Source of the DNA: Phreatobacter sp.
Lineage (GTDB): Bacteria > Pseudomonadota > Alphaproteobacteria > Rhizobiales > Phreatobacteraceae
NCBI RefSeq assembly: GCF_016793595.1
Contig: NZ_JAEULY010000013.1
Location: forward strand, 56,770 to 120,769
DNA length: 64,000 bases
Direction: 5' to 3'
Both the position numbers and the translations under genes were made by a program. The notes beneath the pieces are model-generated. The model made no database searches, was not told the DNA's origin, and saw only the letters and a program-made list of their open reading frames with translations. Below are positions 19,290 to 28,144 of the stretch, piece after piece. Numbering within the stretch: the first letter of the stretch is position 1; each line of letters begins with the position of its first letter.

Positions 19290-20039
19290 ATGGCTGACGT
19301 CATCGATTTCGCCGCCGGCGGCTACCGGTTCATCAAGGGCGTGTCGCAATATTCCGCCGGCGTTGCCGCGCAGCCGGGCTACCGGCTGGAGCGCGTGCGC
19401 TTCGCCGAGCCCGTGCCGCTGGCCGAGGGCTTCGCCCGCATCGCCGAGGTGATCAAGGCGGCCGGCCGGCCGCTCACGGCCTTCGCCGCCTGCGAACTGC
19501 GCTCGCCGGCGCCGTTCACGGAGGAAGGCTTCATCGCCTTCAACGCCATCTATATCGAGACGCTGAAGCAATGGGGCCTGTTCGAGGGCGGCCTCAACCC
19601 GGTGGCCCGCAGCAATGTCTGTCCGGAGATCGCGCCGCCGCCGGTGCCGAGCTTCCACGCCTTCGCCTTCACGGTCGAGGACGCGGGCGCGGCTCCGTCC
19701 TTCGTCGTCGCCGGTTCGGGCGAGGCGCCCGAAGGCCATGCGAAGTATCAGGACCACATCGTCAATCGCGGCGACCTGTCGACCGAGGGTCTGCGCGGCA
19801 AGGCCCGCTTCGTGCTCGCCGAGATGGAACGGCGCGCGGGTCTGCTCGGCTTCGGCTGGAAGGACACGACGGCCGTTCAGCTCTACACGGTCCATGATGT
19901 GCATCCCTTCCTTGCGGAGGAGATCGTCCGTCGCGGGGCGGCGCGCAACGGCCTCACCTGGCACTTCAACCGTCCGCCGGTGCAGGAGCTCGAATATGAG
20001 ATGGACTGCCGCGGCATCCCGGTCGAGCGGGTGATCTGA
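19290..20039 (+). CDS. Double RidA-like protein of unknown substrate
   Basis: 249-aa protein without a signal peptide. Residues about 15-130 follow the RidA/YjgF pattern: a KGVSQYSAG opening, a helix with AEVIKAAGRPL, the FIAFNAIYIE helix, and PVARSNVCPEI where Arg107 matches the conserved carboxylate-binding arginine. Residues about 131-249 repeat the same plan (FVVAGSGEAPEG, LRGKARFVLAEMER, TAVQLYTVHDVHPF) but I see no equivalent arginine. I therefore read it as a fused pair of RidA-like units, one probably inactive. RidA proteins hydrolyse reactive imines or enamines, and some act as 2-aminomuconate deaminases. It is last in the Liv/aldehyde-dehydrogenase operon; the domain assignment is inference. 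Confidence 0.6.
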   Translation: MADVIDFAAGGYRFIKGVSQYSAGVAAQPGYRLERVRFAEPVPLAEGFARIAEVIKAAGRPLTAFAACELRSPAPFTEEGFIAFNAIYIETLKQWGLFEGGLNPVARSNVCPEIAPPPVPSFHAFAFTVEDAGAAPSFVVAGSGEAPEGHAKYQDHIVNRGDLSTEGLRGKARFVLAEMERRAGLLGFGWKDTTAVQLYTVHDVHPFLAEEIVRRGAARNGLTWHFNRPPVQELEYEMDCRGIPVERVI

Positions 20040-20045
20040 CGCCGC

Positions 20046-20951
20046 TCACGCGGCGGTGGCGCGAGCCTCGGCGACCTTGCGCAGGTCGCCGAGAAAGGCC
20101 GAGACCGCCACTGGCAGGCGGCGGCCGCCGAGCACCATGACATCGATGGAGGCGGAGCGCAGCTGCGGCTCCGTCAGGCTGATCGCCGCAAGTTCGCCCG
20201 CCGCGACTTCCTGCTTGCACGACAATCCCGTGATGAGAGCGACGCCCAGCCCCGCGCGCGCGAACGAGCGCAGCCCGTCGATGCTGTTGGTGACAAGCGC
20301 CGGGTTCATCGTCAGGCGCTCGATGCGACAGCATTCCTCGACCAGCGCGCGGATGCCGAACGAGGTGATCGGCAGGGCGACTGGATAGTTGAACACATCG
20401 CGCAGCGAGACGCGCGGCGGGATCGTCAGCGGATGGCCCGGCAGGCAGATGGCGCGAACGTCGTCGTCGAGCTGGAACAGGAAATCGACCTGCGGATCAG
20501 GGCGGGCATTGAAGGCGATGCCGATATCGGCATCGCCGCTGCGGACGGCGGCCACGACATCGGCCGTGCCCATGACCAGAAGCTCGAACGAAATATCCGG
20601 GTGGACCGCCCGGAACGTCGCGATCGCCTCCAGCAGGTAGTTGGATACGATCCCCTCGACCACGACCAGCTTGACGGCGCCGCGTTCAAGACCGCGCAGC
20701 GCGGCAAGTTCCGAACGGGCGCGCTCGGCGTCCATCATCACCAGCTGGGCGTGCAGGGCATAGATTTCGCCGGCCTCGGTCAGCCGCATGCCACGCGTAT
20801 GGCGCTCGAACAGCGGCATGCCGACCTGATGCTCGAGCTGCTGGATCTGGCGACTGAGGGCGGAAGGGGCGACGCGCAGCCGGTCCGATGCACCCCGGAT
20901 CGAGCCGGCCCGGACCACCTCGTGAAAATATCGCAGCTGCGTGAAATCCAC
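20046..20951 (-). CDS. LysR-family transcriptional regulator
   Basis: LTTR with an N-terminal winged HTH (VDFTQLRYFHEVVRAGSI, SALSRQIQQLEHQVGMPLF) and a C-terminal periplasmic-binding-like effector domain. I start at the GTG at 20951, where LTTR sequences normally begin; an in-frame ATG at 21011 would add 20 residues without obvious ribosome-binding support. It runs tail-to-tail with the Liv/aldehyde-dehydrogenase operon (6 bp apart) and lies downstream of the amidohydrolase operon. Its target could be either. Confidence 0.88.
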   Translation of the reverse strand: MDFTQLRYFHEVVRAGSIRGASDRLRVAPSALSRQIQQLEHQVGMPLFERHTRGMRLTEAGEIYALHAQLVMMDAERARSELAALRGLERGAVKLVVVEGIVSNYLLEAIATFRAVHPDISFELLVMGTADVVAAVRSGDADIGIAFNARPDPQVDFLFQLDDDVRAICLPGHPLTIPPRVSLRDVFNYPVALPITSFGIRALVEECCRIERLTMNPALVTNSIDGLRSFARAGLGVALITGLSCKQEVAAGELAAISLTEPQLRSASIDVMVLGGRRLPVAVSAFLGDLRKVAEARATAA

Positions 20952-21125
20952 TGACCGCCGACCCTTCTCCAGAACGCCGGACAGCCTCCCCGGATTGCCG
21001 GCGGCAGACAACCCTTCGGACCGAATGGCTATTGCCCGTCACGACGATGAGTCGGGCGGGCGCATGGACTTCGGGCAGGCTCTTGCCGCAGGCGCCACTG
21101 CTTCACCGAGGGGCCATTGCCCCGT

Positions 21126-22517
21126 TCAGCCGAGCCATTGCAACTCGCCGGCCGGCGGCGCGATGTCGGGATTGGCGGCGATCATCCGTTCCCAGACACG
21201 CCGTGTCACAGCCTCCGCCTCGCGGACCAGCGCCGGCTCGTCGATGGTCAGGACTTTCCGGTCGCGCATCAGGAACTCGCCGTCCGTCATCACGGAATGG
21301 ACCGTGCCGGGATGACCGTAGTGGACGACGTTAGATACGAGCCGGATGAGCGGGCGAAGCGCCGGCGCCGACAGGTCGATGAAGGTGAGATCGGCCTTCT
21401 TGCCGACTTCGACCGAGCCGATCTCGTGGCCCGCATCGACCGAACCCGCCGCAAGCCGCGTCACCGAGTCGAGGACCTGCTGTGGCGATGGATCTACGCC
21501 GCCCTCGACCTCGCGGCCTCGGCCCGTGCGGTGGACGATGGAGCCGAAGGCCATGGCCTGGAACATGTCCTCGCTCATGTTGTCGGTGCCGAAGACGACC
21601 TTCACTCCGGCATCGCGGATCTGGCCGATCCGCACCTTGTGGAAATTGCGGCGGGAGATGCTGGCCGGCGTATGCGCCATCTGCACGCCTTTCGAGGCCA
21701 GCAGGCGGATGTCGCTCTCGGTGCAGAAGGTCCAGTGCGCGGCGACGAGATCGGGATCGAGAAAGCCCTCGCGGTCGAGATATTCGGCCGAAGTCAGGCC
21801 GTGGGCGGCCTTCACGGCCGCGACCTCTCCGGGGCTCTGCGAGAGATGCACAGTGCGCGTGAGGCCGTGCTTCGCCGCGAGATCGAGCACGGAGCGCAGC
21901 ATGGCCGGCGAGCAATTGTCGGGCGCGTGGGCGGCCGCCTGGCAGCGGACGCGGTCGCCATGGGAGCCGTGGAAGCCTTCGATCAGCGCATTGGCGCGGT
22001 CGAGGAAGGCGGCGCCGAAAGCTTCGTCCGGCGTGTAGTCGCCGTGCCGGATCTTGCGTGTGTCGATATCGGCGCAGCTTTCGGTCAGCCAGAGCCGCAT
22101 GCCGGTCGCCGCCATGGCCGGCGCATAGGTCGTGACATGGCGGAACGGGTCGACCAGTGTGGTCGTGCCGGAGCGGATGGCTTCCAGGCAGCCGAGCTGG
22201 GCGATGACCGAGCGTTCCTCGCCGCTCATCGCGTAGGAGATCGGCGTCATGTAGCGATAGATCGCCTCGCCCGGCCAGTCCTCGATCGTGCCGCGCAGCG
22301 CCAGCAGGACGGTGTGGGTGTGGGCGTTGATGAAACCGGGGAAAACGGCAAGGCCCCGGGCATCGAAACGCTCGTGGCGCGGGTAGTCGCGCTCCAGATT
22401 GGTGGTCGGGCCCACCGCAGCGATGCGGTTGCCGGTCACAGCGACGGCGGCATCGGGCAGGATCGCGCGAGCGTCGTCGCAGGTGGCGACGATGGCATTG
22501 GTGATCAGGACATCCAT
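21126..22517 (-). CDS. TRZ/ATZ-type amidohydrolase (cytosine/guanine deaminase-like)
   Basis: Metal-dependent hydrolase of 463 aa. Metal motif PGFINAHTHT is near residue 60-70, followed by the TVHLSQS histidine, AAHW with its histidine, and GTDN with the metal aspartate; this is the single-metal deaminase/chlorohydrolase subgroup (AtzB, SsnA, 8-oxoguanine deaminase relatives). Likely substrates are N-heterocycles or cyclic amides. It is the last gene of a seven-gene minus-strand set with two amino-acid type binding proteins, an ABC permease and ATPase, a deacetylase-like enzyme and an N-carbamoyl-D-amino-acid hydrolase. A signal peptide is absent. Confidence 0.85.
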   Translation of the reverse strand: MDVLITNAIVATCDDARAILPDAAVAVTGNRIAAVGPTTNLERDYPRHERFDARGLAVFPGFINAHTHTVLLALRGTIEDWPGEAIYRYMTPISYAMSGEERSVIAQLGCLEAIRSGTTTLVDPFRHVTTYAPAMAATGMRLWLTESCADIDTRKIRHGDYTPDEAFGAAFLDRANALIEGFHGSHGDRVRCQAAAHAPDNCSPAMLRSVLDLAAKHGLTRTVHLSQSPGEVAAVKAAHGLTSAEYLDREGFLDPDLVAAHWTFCTESDIRLLASKGVQMAHTPASISRRNFHKVRIGQIRDAGVKVVFGTDNMSEDMFQAMAFGSIVHRTGRGREVEGGVDPSPQQVLDSVTRLAAGSVDAGHEIGSVEVGKKADLTFIDLSAPALRPLIRLVSNVVHYGHPGTVHSVMTDGEFLMRDRKVLTIDEPALVREAEAVTRRVWERMIAANPDIAPPAGELQWLG

Positions 22518-22576
22518 GGCGGCCCGCCGGGAATGAGGAGCGGGACGCGGCAGTGCCGCGTCCCGCGAGCTTCGGA

Positions 22577-23422
22577 TCAGGGCTGACCGGCGTCGATCTC
22601 GGCGCGCTCCAGCGCCTGCGCCTCAAGACCGTGCTTCTTCAGCAGGGTCATGTAGGTGCCATCGGCGATCAGCCTGTTGAGCGCGGCCGCCACCGCGTCG
22701 CGCAGAACGGTGGAGTCCTTCGGGAAGGCGAGGCCGGACATGTTGCGGCCGATCGGCGTGCCGATGCGCTTGAAGGCGCCCTGTTCCTGCTGGCTGAGAT
22801 AGACCACGTATTCCGCGCCGAGGACTGCGGCCTGCACGCGGTTCTGGCGCAGGTCGGTGCGGGTGGCGGTGGCGCCTTCCGAACCGATGACGTTGATCGC
22901 GGGGCGGCCCTGCGCGACGCAGTTCGCCTGGCTCCAGGCCTGCAGCGTCGGGAAATAGGCGGTCGTGCGTGGGGTCGAGATCGACTTGCCGCAGAGGTCG
23001 GTCGGCTGGTTGAGGTCGCCCGCCTGCGCGGCGAGCGCGAAGATCTGCGGCCCGGTCGAGACGTAATCGACGAAGGTCAGCCGGTCGCGGCGCGAGGGCA
23101 GGTCGGTCATCGACGAGCCCGAGAAATCGATGCGGTTGGTGGTCAGCGCCGGGATCAGCTGGGCGAAGGCCATTTCCTCCCACTGGATGCGCAGGCCGAG
23201 CACCTTGGCGATCTCGGTGACGAGGTCGACGTTGAAGCCGCGGCGCTCGTTGGTCGCCGGGTCCTTGTAGGCCATCGGCGGGTAGGTCGCCTCGATGCCG
23301 ATGCGCACGACGCCGGCGGTGCGGATGGCGTCGGGCAGCGGGATCGCAGCCTGCTGCGCCGAAGCGGAGGTGGAAAGCAGCGCGGCGAAGCCGGCTGCGA
23401 GAAGGGCGGTGCGGAAAGTCAT
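22577..23422 (-). CDS. Polar amino-acid type ABC substrate-binding protein (SBP_bac_3), copy 1
   Basis: Periplasmic protein of 281 aa with a Sec signal peptide (MTFRTALLAAGFAALLSTSASA). Family blocks include VRIGIEATYPPMAY, RRGFNVDLVTEIAKVLG and the DLCGKSISTPRTTAYF segment. It is paralogous to the gene at 24381-25205; the two flank the deacetylase gene. It probably shares the single permease/ATPase pair encoded upstream. Confidence 0.9.
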   Translation of the reverse strand: MTFRTALLAAGFAALLSTSASAQQAAIPLPDAIRTAGVVRIGIEATYPPMAYKDPATNERRGFNVDLVTEIAKVLGLRIQWEEMAFAQLIPALTTNRIDFSGSSMTDLPSRRDRLTFVDYVSTGPQIFALAAQAGDLNQPTDLCGKSISTPRTTAYFPTLQAWSQANCVAQGRPAINVIGSEGATATRTDLRQNRVQAAVLGAEYVVYLSQQEQGAFKRIGTPIGRNMSGLAFPKDSTVLRDAVAAALNRLIADGTYMTLLKKHGLEAQALERAEIDAGQP

Positions 23423-23503
23423 GGTTCTTGTCCCCTGTGGCTTGCAACTGTCGTTCGGCGGCGTGTCCGGTCGCCCATCGTCACGCGACGGGCGACCTGT
23501 CCT

Positions 23504-24394
23504 TCACGCGGCCTTGGCGGCCTGCGCCTCGCAGGACGCGAAATGGCCGGCGATCTCCCGGCCGGTGCCGATCCAGACGTCGCCGTAGCTCTTCACATGC
23601 TCGATGAACTCGCGCAGCAGCTTGAGGCGCATCGGCCGGCCCGAGACCTGCGGATGCAGGACGGTGGTGATCAGCCCGCCCCAGTCGCGCGTCTCGGCGA
23701 GTTCGTCCTTCCAGATCGACAGGACATGCTCGCGCGGAAACAGCGGACGCGGCGAGTAGCGGTGGGTGAGGCCGTACATCCAGTCGTCGAAGGTCATGGT
23801 CGCGGGAAGCTCGATGACGCCCGGCGTGCCGTCGGCGAGAAGCTGGCGGTAAGGGCGCACATCGTCGCGCCACGAGGACGAGTAGAGGAAGCCATGCTTC
23901 TTCAGAAGCACGCGCAGTTCCTCGCAGCTCTCGCCGAGCGGCGCGCGATAGCCGACGGGAACGACGCCGAGGCGACGCTTGAGGCTGTCGAGACCCTTGT
24001 CCATTTCCTCGACGATATGAGGCGCGCCGGGGTCCGGCATCAGGTGGTGGAAGCCGTGATGGCCGACCTCGTGGCCATCCTTCAGGATCGCCTCGCACAT
24101 GGCGGTGTGGGCCTCGATGGCCCAGCCGGTGATGAAGAAGGTCGCCTTCAGCTCCTGATCGCGCAGCATTTCCAGCAGCTTCGGCACGCCGACGCGAGCT
24201 TCGAAGCCGCCATAGGACATGGTGACGAGCCGCTCGTAGTGGTTCGGGTCCTTGGCCGTCCACGCGGATTCCGCGTCGACGTCGAAAGACAGGAACATCG
24301 CGGCCTTGTTGCCCTTCGGCCAGGGATAGACAGGCGAGAGCGGCGCGCGGTTGGCGGGCAGCAGCGGCAGGGCGTCGAGATTAGCGACCGGCAT
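23504..24394 (-). CDS. Polysaccharide-deacetylase-fold hydrolase (PuuE/HpPgdA type)
   Basis: NodB-fold enzyme of 296 aa. It has the SFDVDAES metal motif, the GHEVGHHGFHH motif and a GYRAPLGES block; that combination occurs in metal-dependent allantoinase PuuE and in PgdA of Helicobacter rather than in secreted chitin deacetylases. No signal peptide is seen, so a cytoplasmic substrate such as a cyclic ureide is plausible. It overlaps the end of the upstream binding-protein gene by 14 bp. Together with the carbamoylase and the ATZ-type hydrolase it suggests ring opening of a ureide or hydantoin-like compound, which is inference. Confidence 0.8.
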   Translation of the reverse strand: MPVANLDALPLLPANRAPLSPVYPWPKGNKAAMFLSFDVDAESAWTAKDPNHYERLVTMSYGGFEARVGVPKLLEMLRDQELKATFFITGWAIEAHTAMCEAILKDGHEVGHHGFHHLMPDPGAPHIVEEMDKGLDSLKRRLGVVPVGYRAPLGESCEELRVLLKKHGFLYSSSWRDDVRPYRQLLADGTPGVIELPATMTFDDWMYGLTHRYSPRPLFPREHVLSIWKDELAETRDWGGLITTVLHPQVSGRPMRLKLLREFIEHVKSYGDVWIGTGREIAGHFASCEAQAAKAA

Positions 24395-25205
24395 TGATGG
24401 TGATCTCCGTGAGTTCGGACGGCTGCAGCTGCCACTTGGCGAGAAGCTGCTTGTAGGTGCCGTCGGCGATGAGCTCCTTCAGCGCCCTGACGATGGCCTG
24501 GCGCAGTTCCTCCGCCTCCTTGGCGGTGGCGATGCCCATCAGCGTGAAGCGCGTCGGCTCGCCGACGAGGGCGAAGGTGTTGGGCTCGAGGCCCATGATG
24601 TAGGGCAGCGTCTCCGAGCCCTGCATGGCGGCGTCGATGCGGCCCTGCCGAAGCTGGGTGCGGGCGTCGGCCGAGCCCTCGGTGCCGACGATGCGGATTT
24701 CGGGGCGGCCCCTGGCGACGCATTCTGCATCCGAGAAGGCCTTGATCTCGCCGGGCAGCGAGGTGCGGCGCGAGGCGCCGACCGTGCGGCCGCACAGGGC
24801 CTCGCGGTTCGGAAACTCGCTCGCGCGCGAGTGCTGGACGAAGAACTGGGTCCCTGAGCGGATGTAGTTGATGAAGGTCGCCGTTTCCTGACGGGCGGGC
24901 AGGTCGCTCATGCCGGAGAGGATGATGTCGACGCGCCCCGTTCGCACCGCCGAGAGCATCTGCTCGAAACTCGTCTCCTGCCATTGCATGCGGACGCCGA
25001 GCCTGGCGGCGATGGCATTGCCGAGCTCGATGTCGAAGCCGGTCAGCTCGTTGGTCTGCGGGTTCTTCATCTCCAGCGGCGGATAGTTCGGCACCACGGC
25101 TGCGATGATCGATCCGCGCTGGCGGATGGAGGCGGGCAGTTCCTGCGCGGCGGCCACGGCTGCGGTGAGGGTTAGCGCCGCCGAGAGAAGCAGTCTTGTC
25201 AGCAT
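24381..25205 (-). CDS. Polar amino-acid type ABC substrate-binding protein (SBP_bac_3), copy 2
   Basis: Periplasmic protein of 274 aa with a signal peptide (MLTRLLLSAALTLTAAVAAA). It shares VVPNYPPLEMKNPQTNE, TGFDIELGNAIAARLG and the LSGMSDLPARQE block with the paralogue at 22577-23422, including the SDLP/TDLP motif. Position next to the ATPase gene suggests this is the primary binding protein of the transporter. Confidence 0.9.
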   Translation of the reverse strand: MLTRLLLSAALTLTAAVAAAQELPASIRQRGSIIAAVVPNYPPLEMKNPQTNELTGFDIELGNAIAARLGVRMQWQETSFEQMLSAVRTGRVDIILSGMSDLPARQETATFINYIRSGTQFFVQHSRASEFPNREALCGRTVGASRRTSLPGEIKAFSDAECVARGRPEIRIVGTEGSADARTQLRQGRIDAAMQGSETLPYIMGLEPNTFALVGEPTRFTLMGIATAKEAEELRQAIVRALKELIADGTYKQLLAKWQLQPSELTEITINAGR

Positions 25206-25266
25206 GGGTGGGCTCCGGGTCTCTGGAAGGGCGGCCGGTTGCTCCGGCTCTGGAGGAAAGCGTGGA

Positions 25267-26058
25267 TCAGGCGAGCACCGCCGCGATGAAGGCGCTGGTG
25301 CGTGCCTCGGTCGGCGCGCCGAGCACCTGGCTTGCCGGGCCCGTCTCGACGATGGCGCCGTGGTCCATGAACACGACGCGGTCGGCGACCTCGCGGGCGA
25401 AGCCCAGTTCGTGGGTCACGACGATCATGGTCATGCCGGAGGCGGCGAGCTCGCGCATGACCGCCAGCACCTCGCCGACCAGTTCGGGATCGAGCGCGGA
25501 GGTCGGCTCGTCGAAGAGCATGACCTTTGGCTTCATCGCGAGCGCGCGGGCAATGGCGACGCGCTGCTGCTGCCCACCCGACAGGTTGGCGGGGTAGGAA
25601 TTGGCCTTCTCGGCGAGTCCGACGCGCTTCAGCAGCGCATGGGCCTCCTCGATCGCTTCGCGCTTCGAGCGGCCGCGAACCTGGATCGGCCCCTCGATGA
25701 TGTTCTCGAGCGCGGTCAGATGCGGGAAGAGGTTGAAGCGCTGGAACACCATGCCGGTGGCGAGCCGCTGGCGGGCGATCTCGCTCTCCGGCAGGTGGTA
25801 GAGCTTGTCGCCATCGATCCGGAAGCCGGCGAGCTCGCCATCGACCCAGATGGCACCCCGATCGATCTGGGCGAGCTGGTTGATGCAGCGGAGCAGCGTG
25901 GTCTTGCCGGAGCCGGAGGCGCCAATGATGCAGACCACCTCGCCGGAGGCGACGTCGAGCGAGACGCCGCCGACCGCCTTGAACGAGCCGAAGCTCTTGT
26001 GGACGTCGCGGATCGAGACGATGGGGCGGAGGCCGGTGGCGGAAGGGATGTTGGTCAT
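25267..26058 (-). CDS. Polar amino-acid ABC transporter ATP-binding protein (GlnQ/HisP type)
   Basis: ATPase of 263 aa. Walker [10 protein letters not shown], the [17 protein letters not shown] block diagnostic of amino-acid importers, signature LSGGQQQR and Walker [11 protein letters not shown] are all intact, followed by the THELGFA H-loop. It overlaps the permease stop by 4 bp (26055-26058). Confidence 0.93.
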   Translation of the reverse strand: MTNIPSATGLRPIVSIRDVHKSFGSFKAVGGVSLDVASGEVVCIIGASGSGKTTLLRCINQLAQIDRGAIWVDGELAGFRIDGDKLYHLPESEIARQRLATGMVFQRFNLFPHLTALENIIEGPIQVRGRSKREAIEEAHALLKRVGLAEKANSYPANLSGGQQQRVAIARALAMKPKVMLFDEPTSALDPELVGEVLAVMRELAASGMTMIVVTHELGFAREVADRVVFMDHGAIVETGPASQVLGAPTEARTSAFIAAVLA

Positions 26059-26909
26059 CGGCCCACTCCCGCGCCGCGTCCGTAGTGACGCTCCAGCAGC
26101 ATCTGCAAGGGGGTCAGGATCGAGACCACGGCGAGATACCAGATGGCTGCGACGATCAGCAGTTCGATGACCCGCGAGTTGGCGTAGTAGATATTCTGCG
26201 CGTTGTGCAGGATTTCCGAGAACTGGATGATGCTGGCGAGCGAGGTCAGCTTAACCATGCCGATGGTCTCGTTGCCGAGCGGCGGGATGATCACGCGCAT
26301 GGCCTGCGGGAAGACGATGCGGCGCAGCGCCTTCAGGCGGGTCATGCCGATCGACTTCGCCGCCTCGTACTGGCCGACATCGACCGAGAGCATGCCGGCG
26401 CGGACCACCTCGGACGTATAGGCGCCCTGGTTGATGCCGAGGCCGAGCAGGGCCGCGACGGCGGGCGTCATCACATCGACCGTGCGGGCGCTCCAGACGC
26501 CGGGAATGCCGATGGTCGGGAAGATCAGCGCGAGGTTGAACCAGAGCAGAAGCTGGAGGATGACCGGCGTGCCGCGGAACAGCCACGCATAGCCCATGGC
26601 GACGCTTTTCAGCACCGGGTTCGGCGACATCCGCATGATGGCGGTGACGACGCCGAGGATGATGCCCAGCGACATGGCGCCGATGGTCATCAGGATGGTG
26701 TTGGCGAGCCCTTCGAGGATGGCGCGCGCGGTGAGGAACTGGCCGACGAAGGCCCATTCGATCTGGCCGACCGCGAAGGCGCGGGCGAGGGCGGCCAGAA
26801 CGACGAGGATGGCGGCGACCGCGATCCAGCGGCCCCAGTAGCGCTCGGCGACGATGGAATGGCCGGAAATGTCCGGCAGGGCGGCGGTGCTGGCGGCGGA
26901 CTGGCTCAT
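26055..26909 (-). CDS. Polar amino-acid ABC transporter permease (HisM/GlnP type)
   Basis: Membrane protein of 284 aa with several hydrophobic segments and the family stretch [15 protein letters not shown]. The EAA loop lies around [20 protein letters not shown]. Only one permease gene is present, so it probably functions as a homodimer. It overlaps the carbamoylase stop by 4 bp (26906-26909). Confidence 0.92.
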   Translation of the reverse strand: MSQSAASTAALPDISGHSIVAERYWGRWIAVAAILVVLAALARAFAVGQIEWAFVGQFLTARAILEGLANTILMTIGAMSLGIILGVVTAIMRMSPNPVLKSVAMGYAWLFRGTPVILQLLLWFNLALIFPTIGIPGVWSARTVDVMTPAVAALLGLGINQGAYTSEVVRAGMLSVDVGQYEAAKSIGMTRLKALRRIVFPQAMRVIIPPLGNETIGMVKLTSLASIIQFSEILHNAQNIYYANSRVIELLIVAAIWYLAVVSILTPLQMLLERHYGRGAGVGR

Positions 26910-27880
26910 GCGCTGCGCCTCTCTTCCGTCGAGACTGCGGGCTTCGGGGGCAGGGTCGCGCCGACCTGATCAATGATGGCGCCGTAATATTGCGGCCGGC
27001 GGTGTGCAGCGAAGTTGAACATCTTTTCCTTGCCCTGTCGGCAGGCATCGAGATCACAGTCGGCGACGATAACCTCGTCACCGAGCGTCGTTGCCTGTGC
27101 AACGACCGTGCCGTTGGGGTCGACGATGCAGGAGCCGCCGATGAGGCCGGAGCCGTCCTCGTTGCCGGCTTTCGCGACCGAGACGGCCCAGCAGGCGTTC
27201 ATGTAGGCATTGGCCTGAACGGCGAGCGTCGAGTGGAAGGTCCGGATGGCCTCGTTCTCGGCCGTGCCGCCGTTCGGGTCATAGGCGGCGGAATTGTAGC
27301 CCATCAGCATGAGCTCAACGCCCTGCAGACCGTAGCAGCGCCAGGCCTCCGGCCAGCGGCGGTCGTTGCAGACGAGCATGCCGAGCACCGGCTCATGCCA
27401 GGCCTTCGGGCCCCAGAAGGCGGGGAAGCCGAGATCGCCATATTCGAAGTAGCGCTTCTCGAGCTGCTGGAACCGGTCGCCCGCGCGCGGCTCAACCGAA
27501 CCGGGCAGGTGAATCTTGCGGTATTTGCCGAGAACCGCGCCGTCCGGCCCGACGGTGATCGAGGTGTTGAAGTGGCGTCCGCCGGCGAGCTCGCCATAGC
27601 CGACATAGAAGCCGACCCGCCGCTCGGCGGCGCGATCGAACAGCGCCTGCACAGCCGGGTTCGGCATGGCCGGTTCGAAGTAGCCATCGACATCCTGGGG
27701 CTGCAGCAGCCAGCGCGGGAAGAAGGTGGTGAAGGCGAGCTCGGGAAACACAACGAGCTGCGCGCCATCGTCCGCCGCGCGGTCGAGCAGCGCGATCATC
27801 CGCGCCAGGATCGCCGAACGCTCATCGGCACGCTGGTTGGGGCCCATCTGGGCGGCGGCAATGCGCAAGGTGCGGGGCAT
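26906..27880 (-). CDS. N-carbamoyl-D-amino-acid hydrolase (nitrilase superfamily)
   Basis: Cytoplasmic C-N hydrolase of 324 aa that removes carbamoyl as CO2 and NH3 from N-carbamoyl amino acids. The Glu-Lys-Cys triad is visible: Glu47 (VFPELAFTTFFPRW), Lys122 (YRKIHLPG) and Cys171 (VCNDRRWPEAW). Spacing, length and these blocks match the Agrobacterium D-carbamoylase closely, as recalled. The start at 27880 (MPRTLRIAAAQMG) is preferred to the open frame to 27979. It heads the minus-strand operon with an amino-acid type transporter, consistent with import and use of carbamoyl or hydantoin-like compounds. Confidence 0.88.
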   Translation of the reverse strand: MPRTLRIAAAQMGPNQRADERSAILARMIALLDRAADDGAQLVVFPELAFTTFFPRWLLQPQDVDGYFEPAMPNPAVQALFDRAAERRVGFYVGYGELAGGRHFNTSITVGPDGAVLGKYRKIHLPGSVEPRAGDRFQQLEKRYFEYGDLGFPAFWGPKAWHEPVLGMLVCNDRRWPEAWRCYGLQGVELMLMGYNSAAYDPNGGTAENEAIRTFHSTLAVQANAYMNACWAVSVAKAGNEDGSGLIGGSCIVDPNGTVVAQATTLGDEVIVADCDLDACRQGKEKMFNFAAHRRPQYYGAIIDQVGATLPPKPAVSTEERRSA

Positions 27881-28144
27881 GACGGGCGTTTCCGGACTTC
27901 GGACTGGCGGTACTCGCGAGCACCGCCGGGCGTGTGGCTTTGAAGCCCCGACTGTCACGCGGCGGGGCCGGCCCGACAATGCTCTGCTCTATGATTTCTT
28001 GGGCATGTCTATTTGTTGGGCAAATGGATCATCTGATAGTACGGGCCTTTCGGTGGCCGCCGGCGCCGCCGGTTCTGTGGGATTCCGCGCGGCCGGCCGC
28101 GAAATGGCGAAACGGTTGCGTCTCGTTGATGCGCGGCGAATGCC

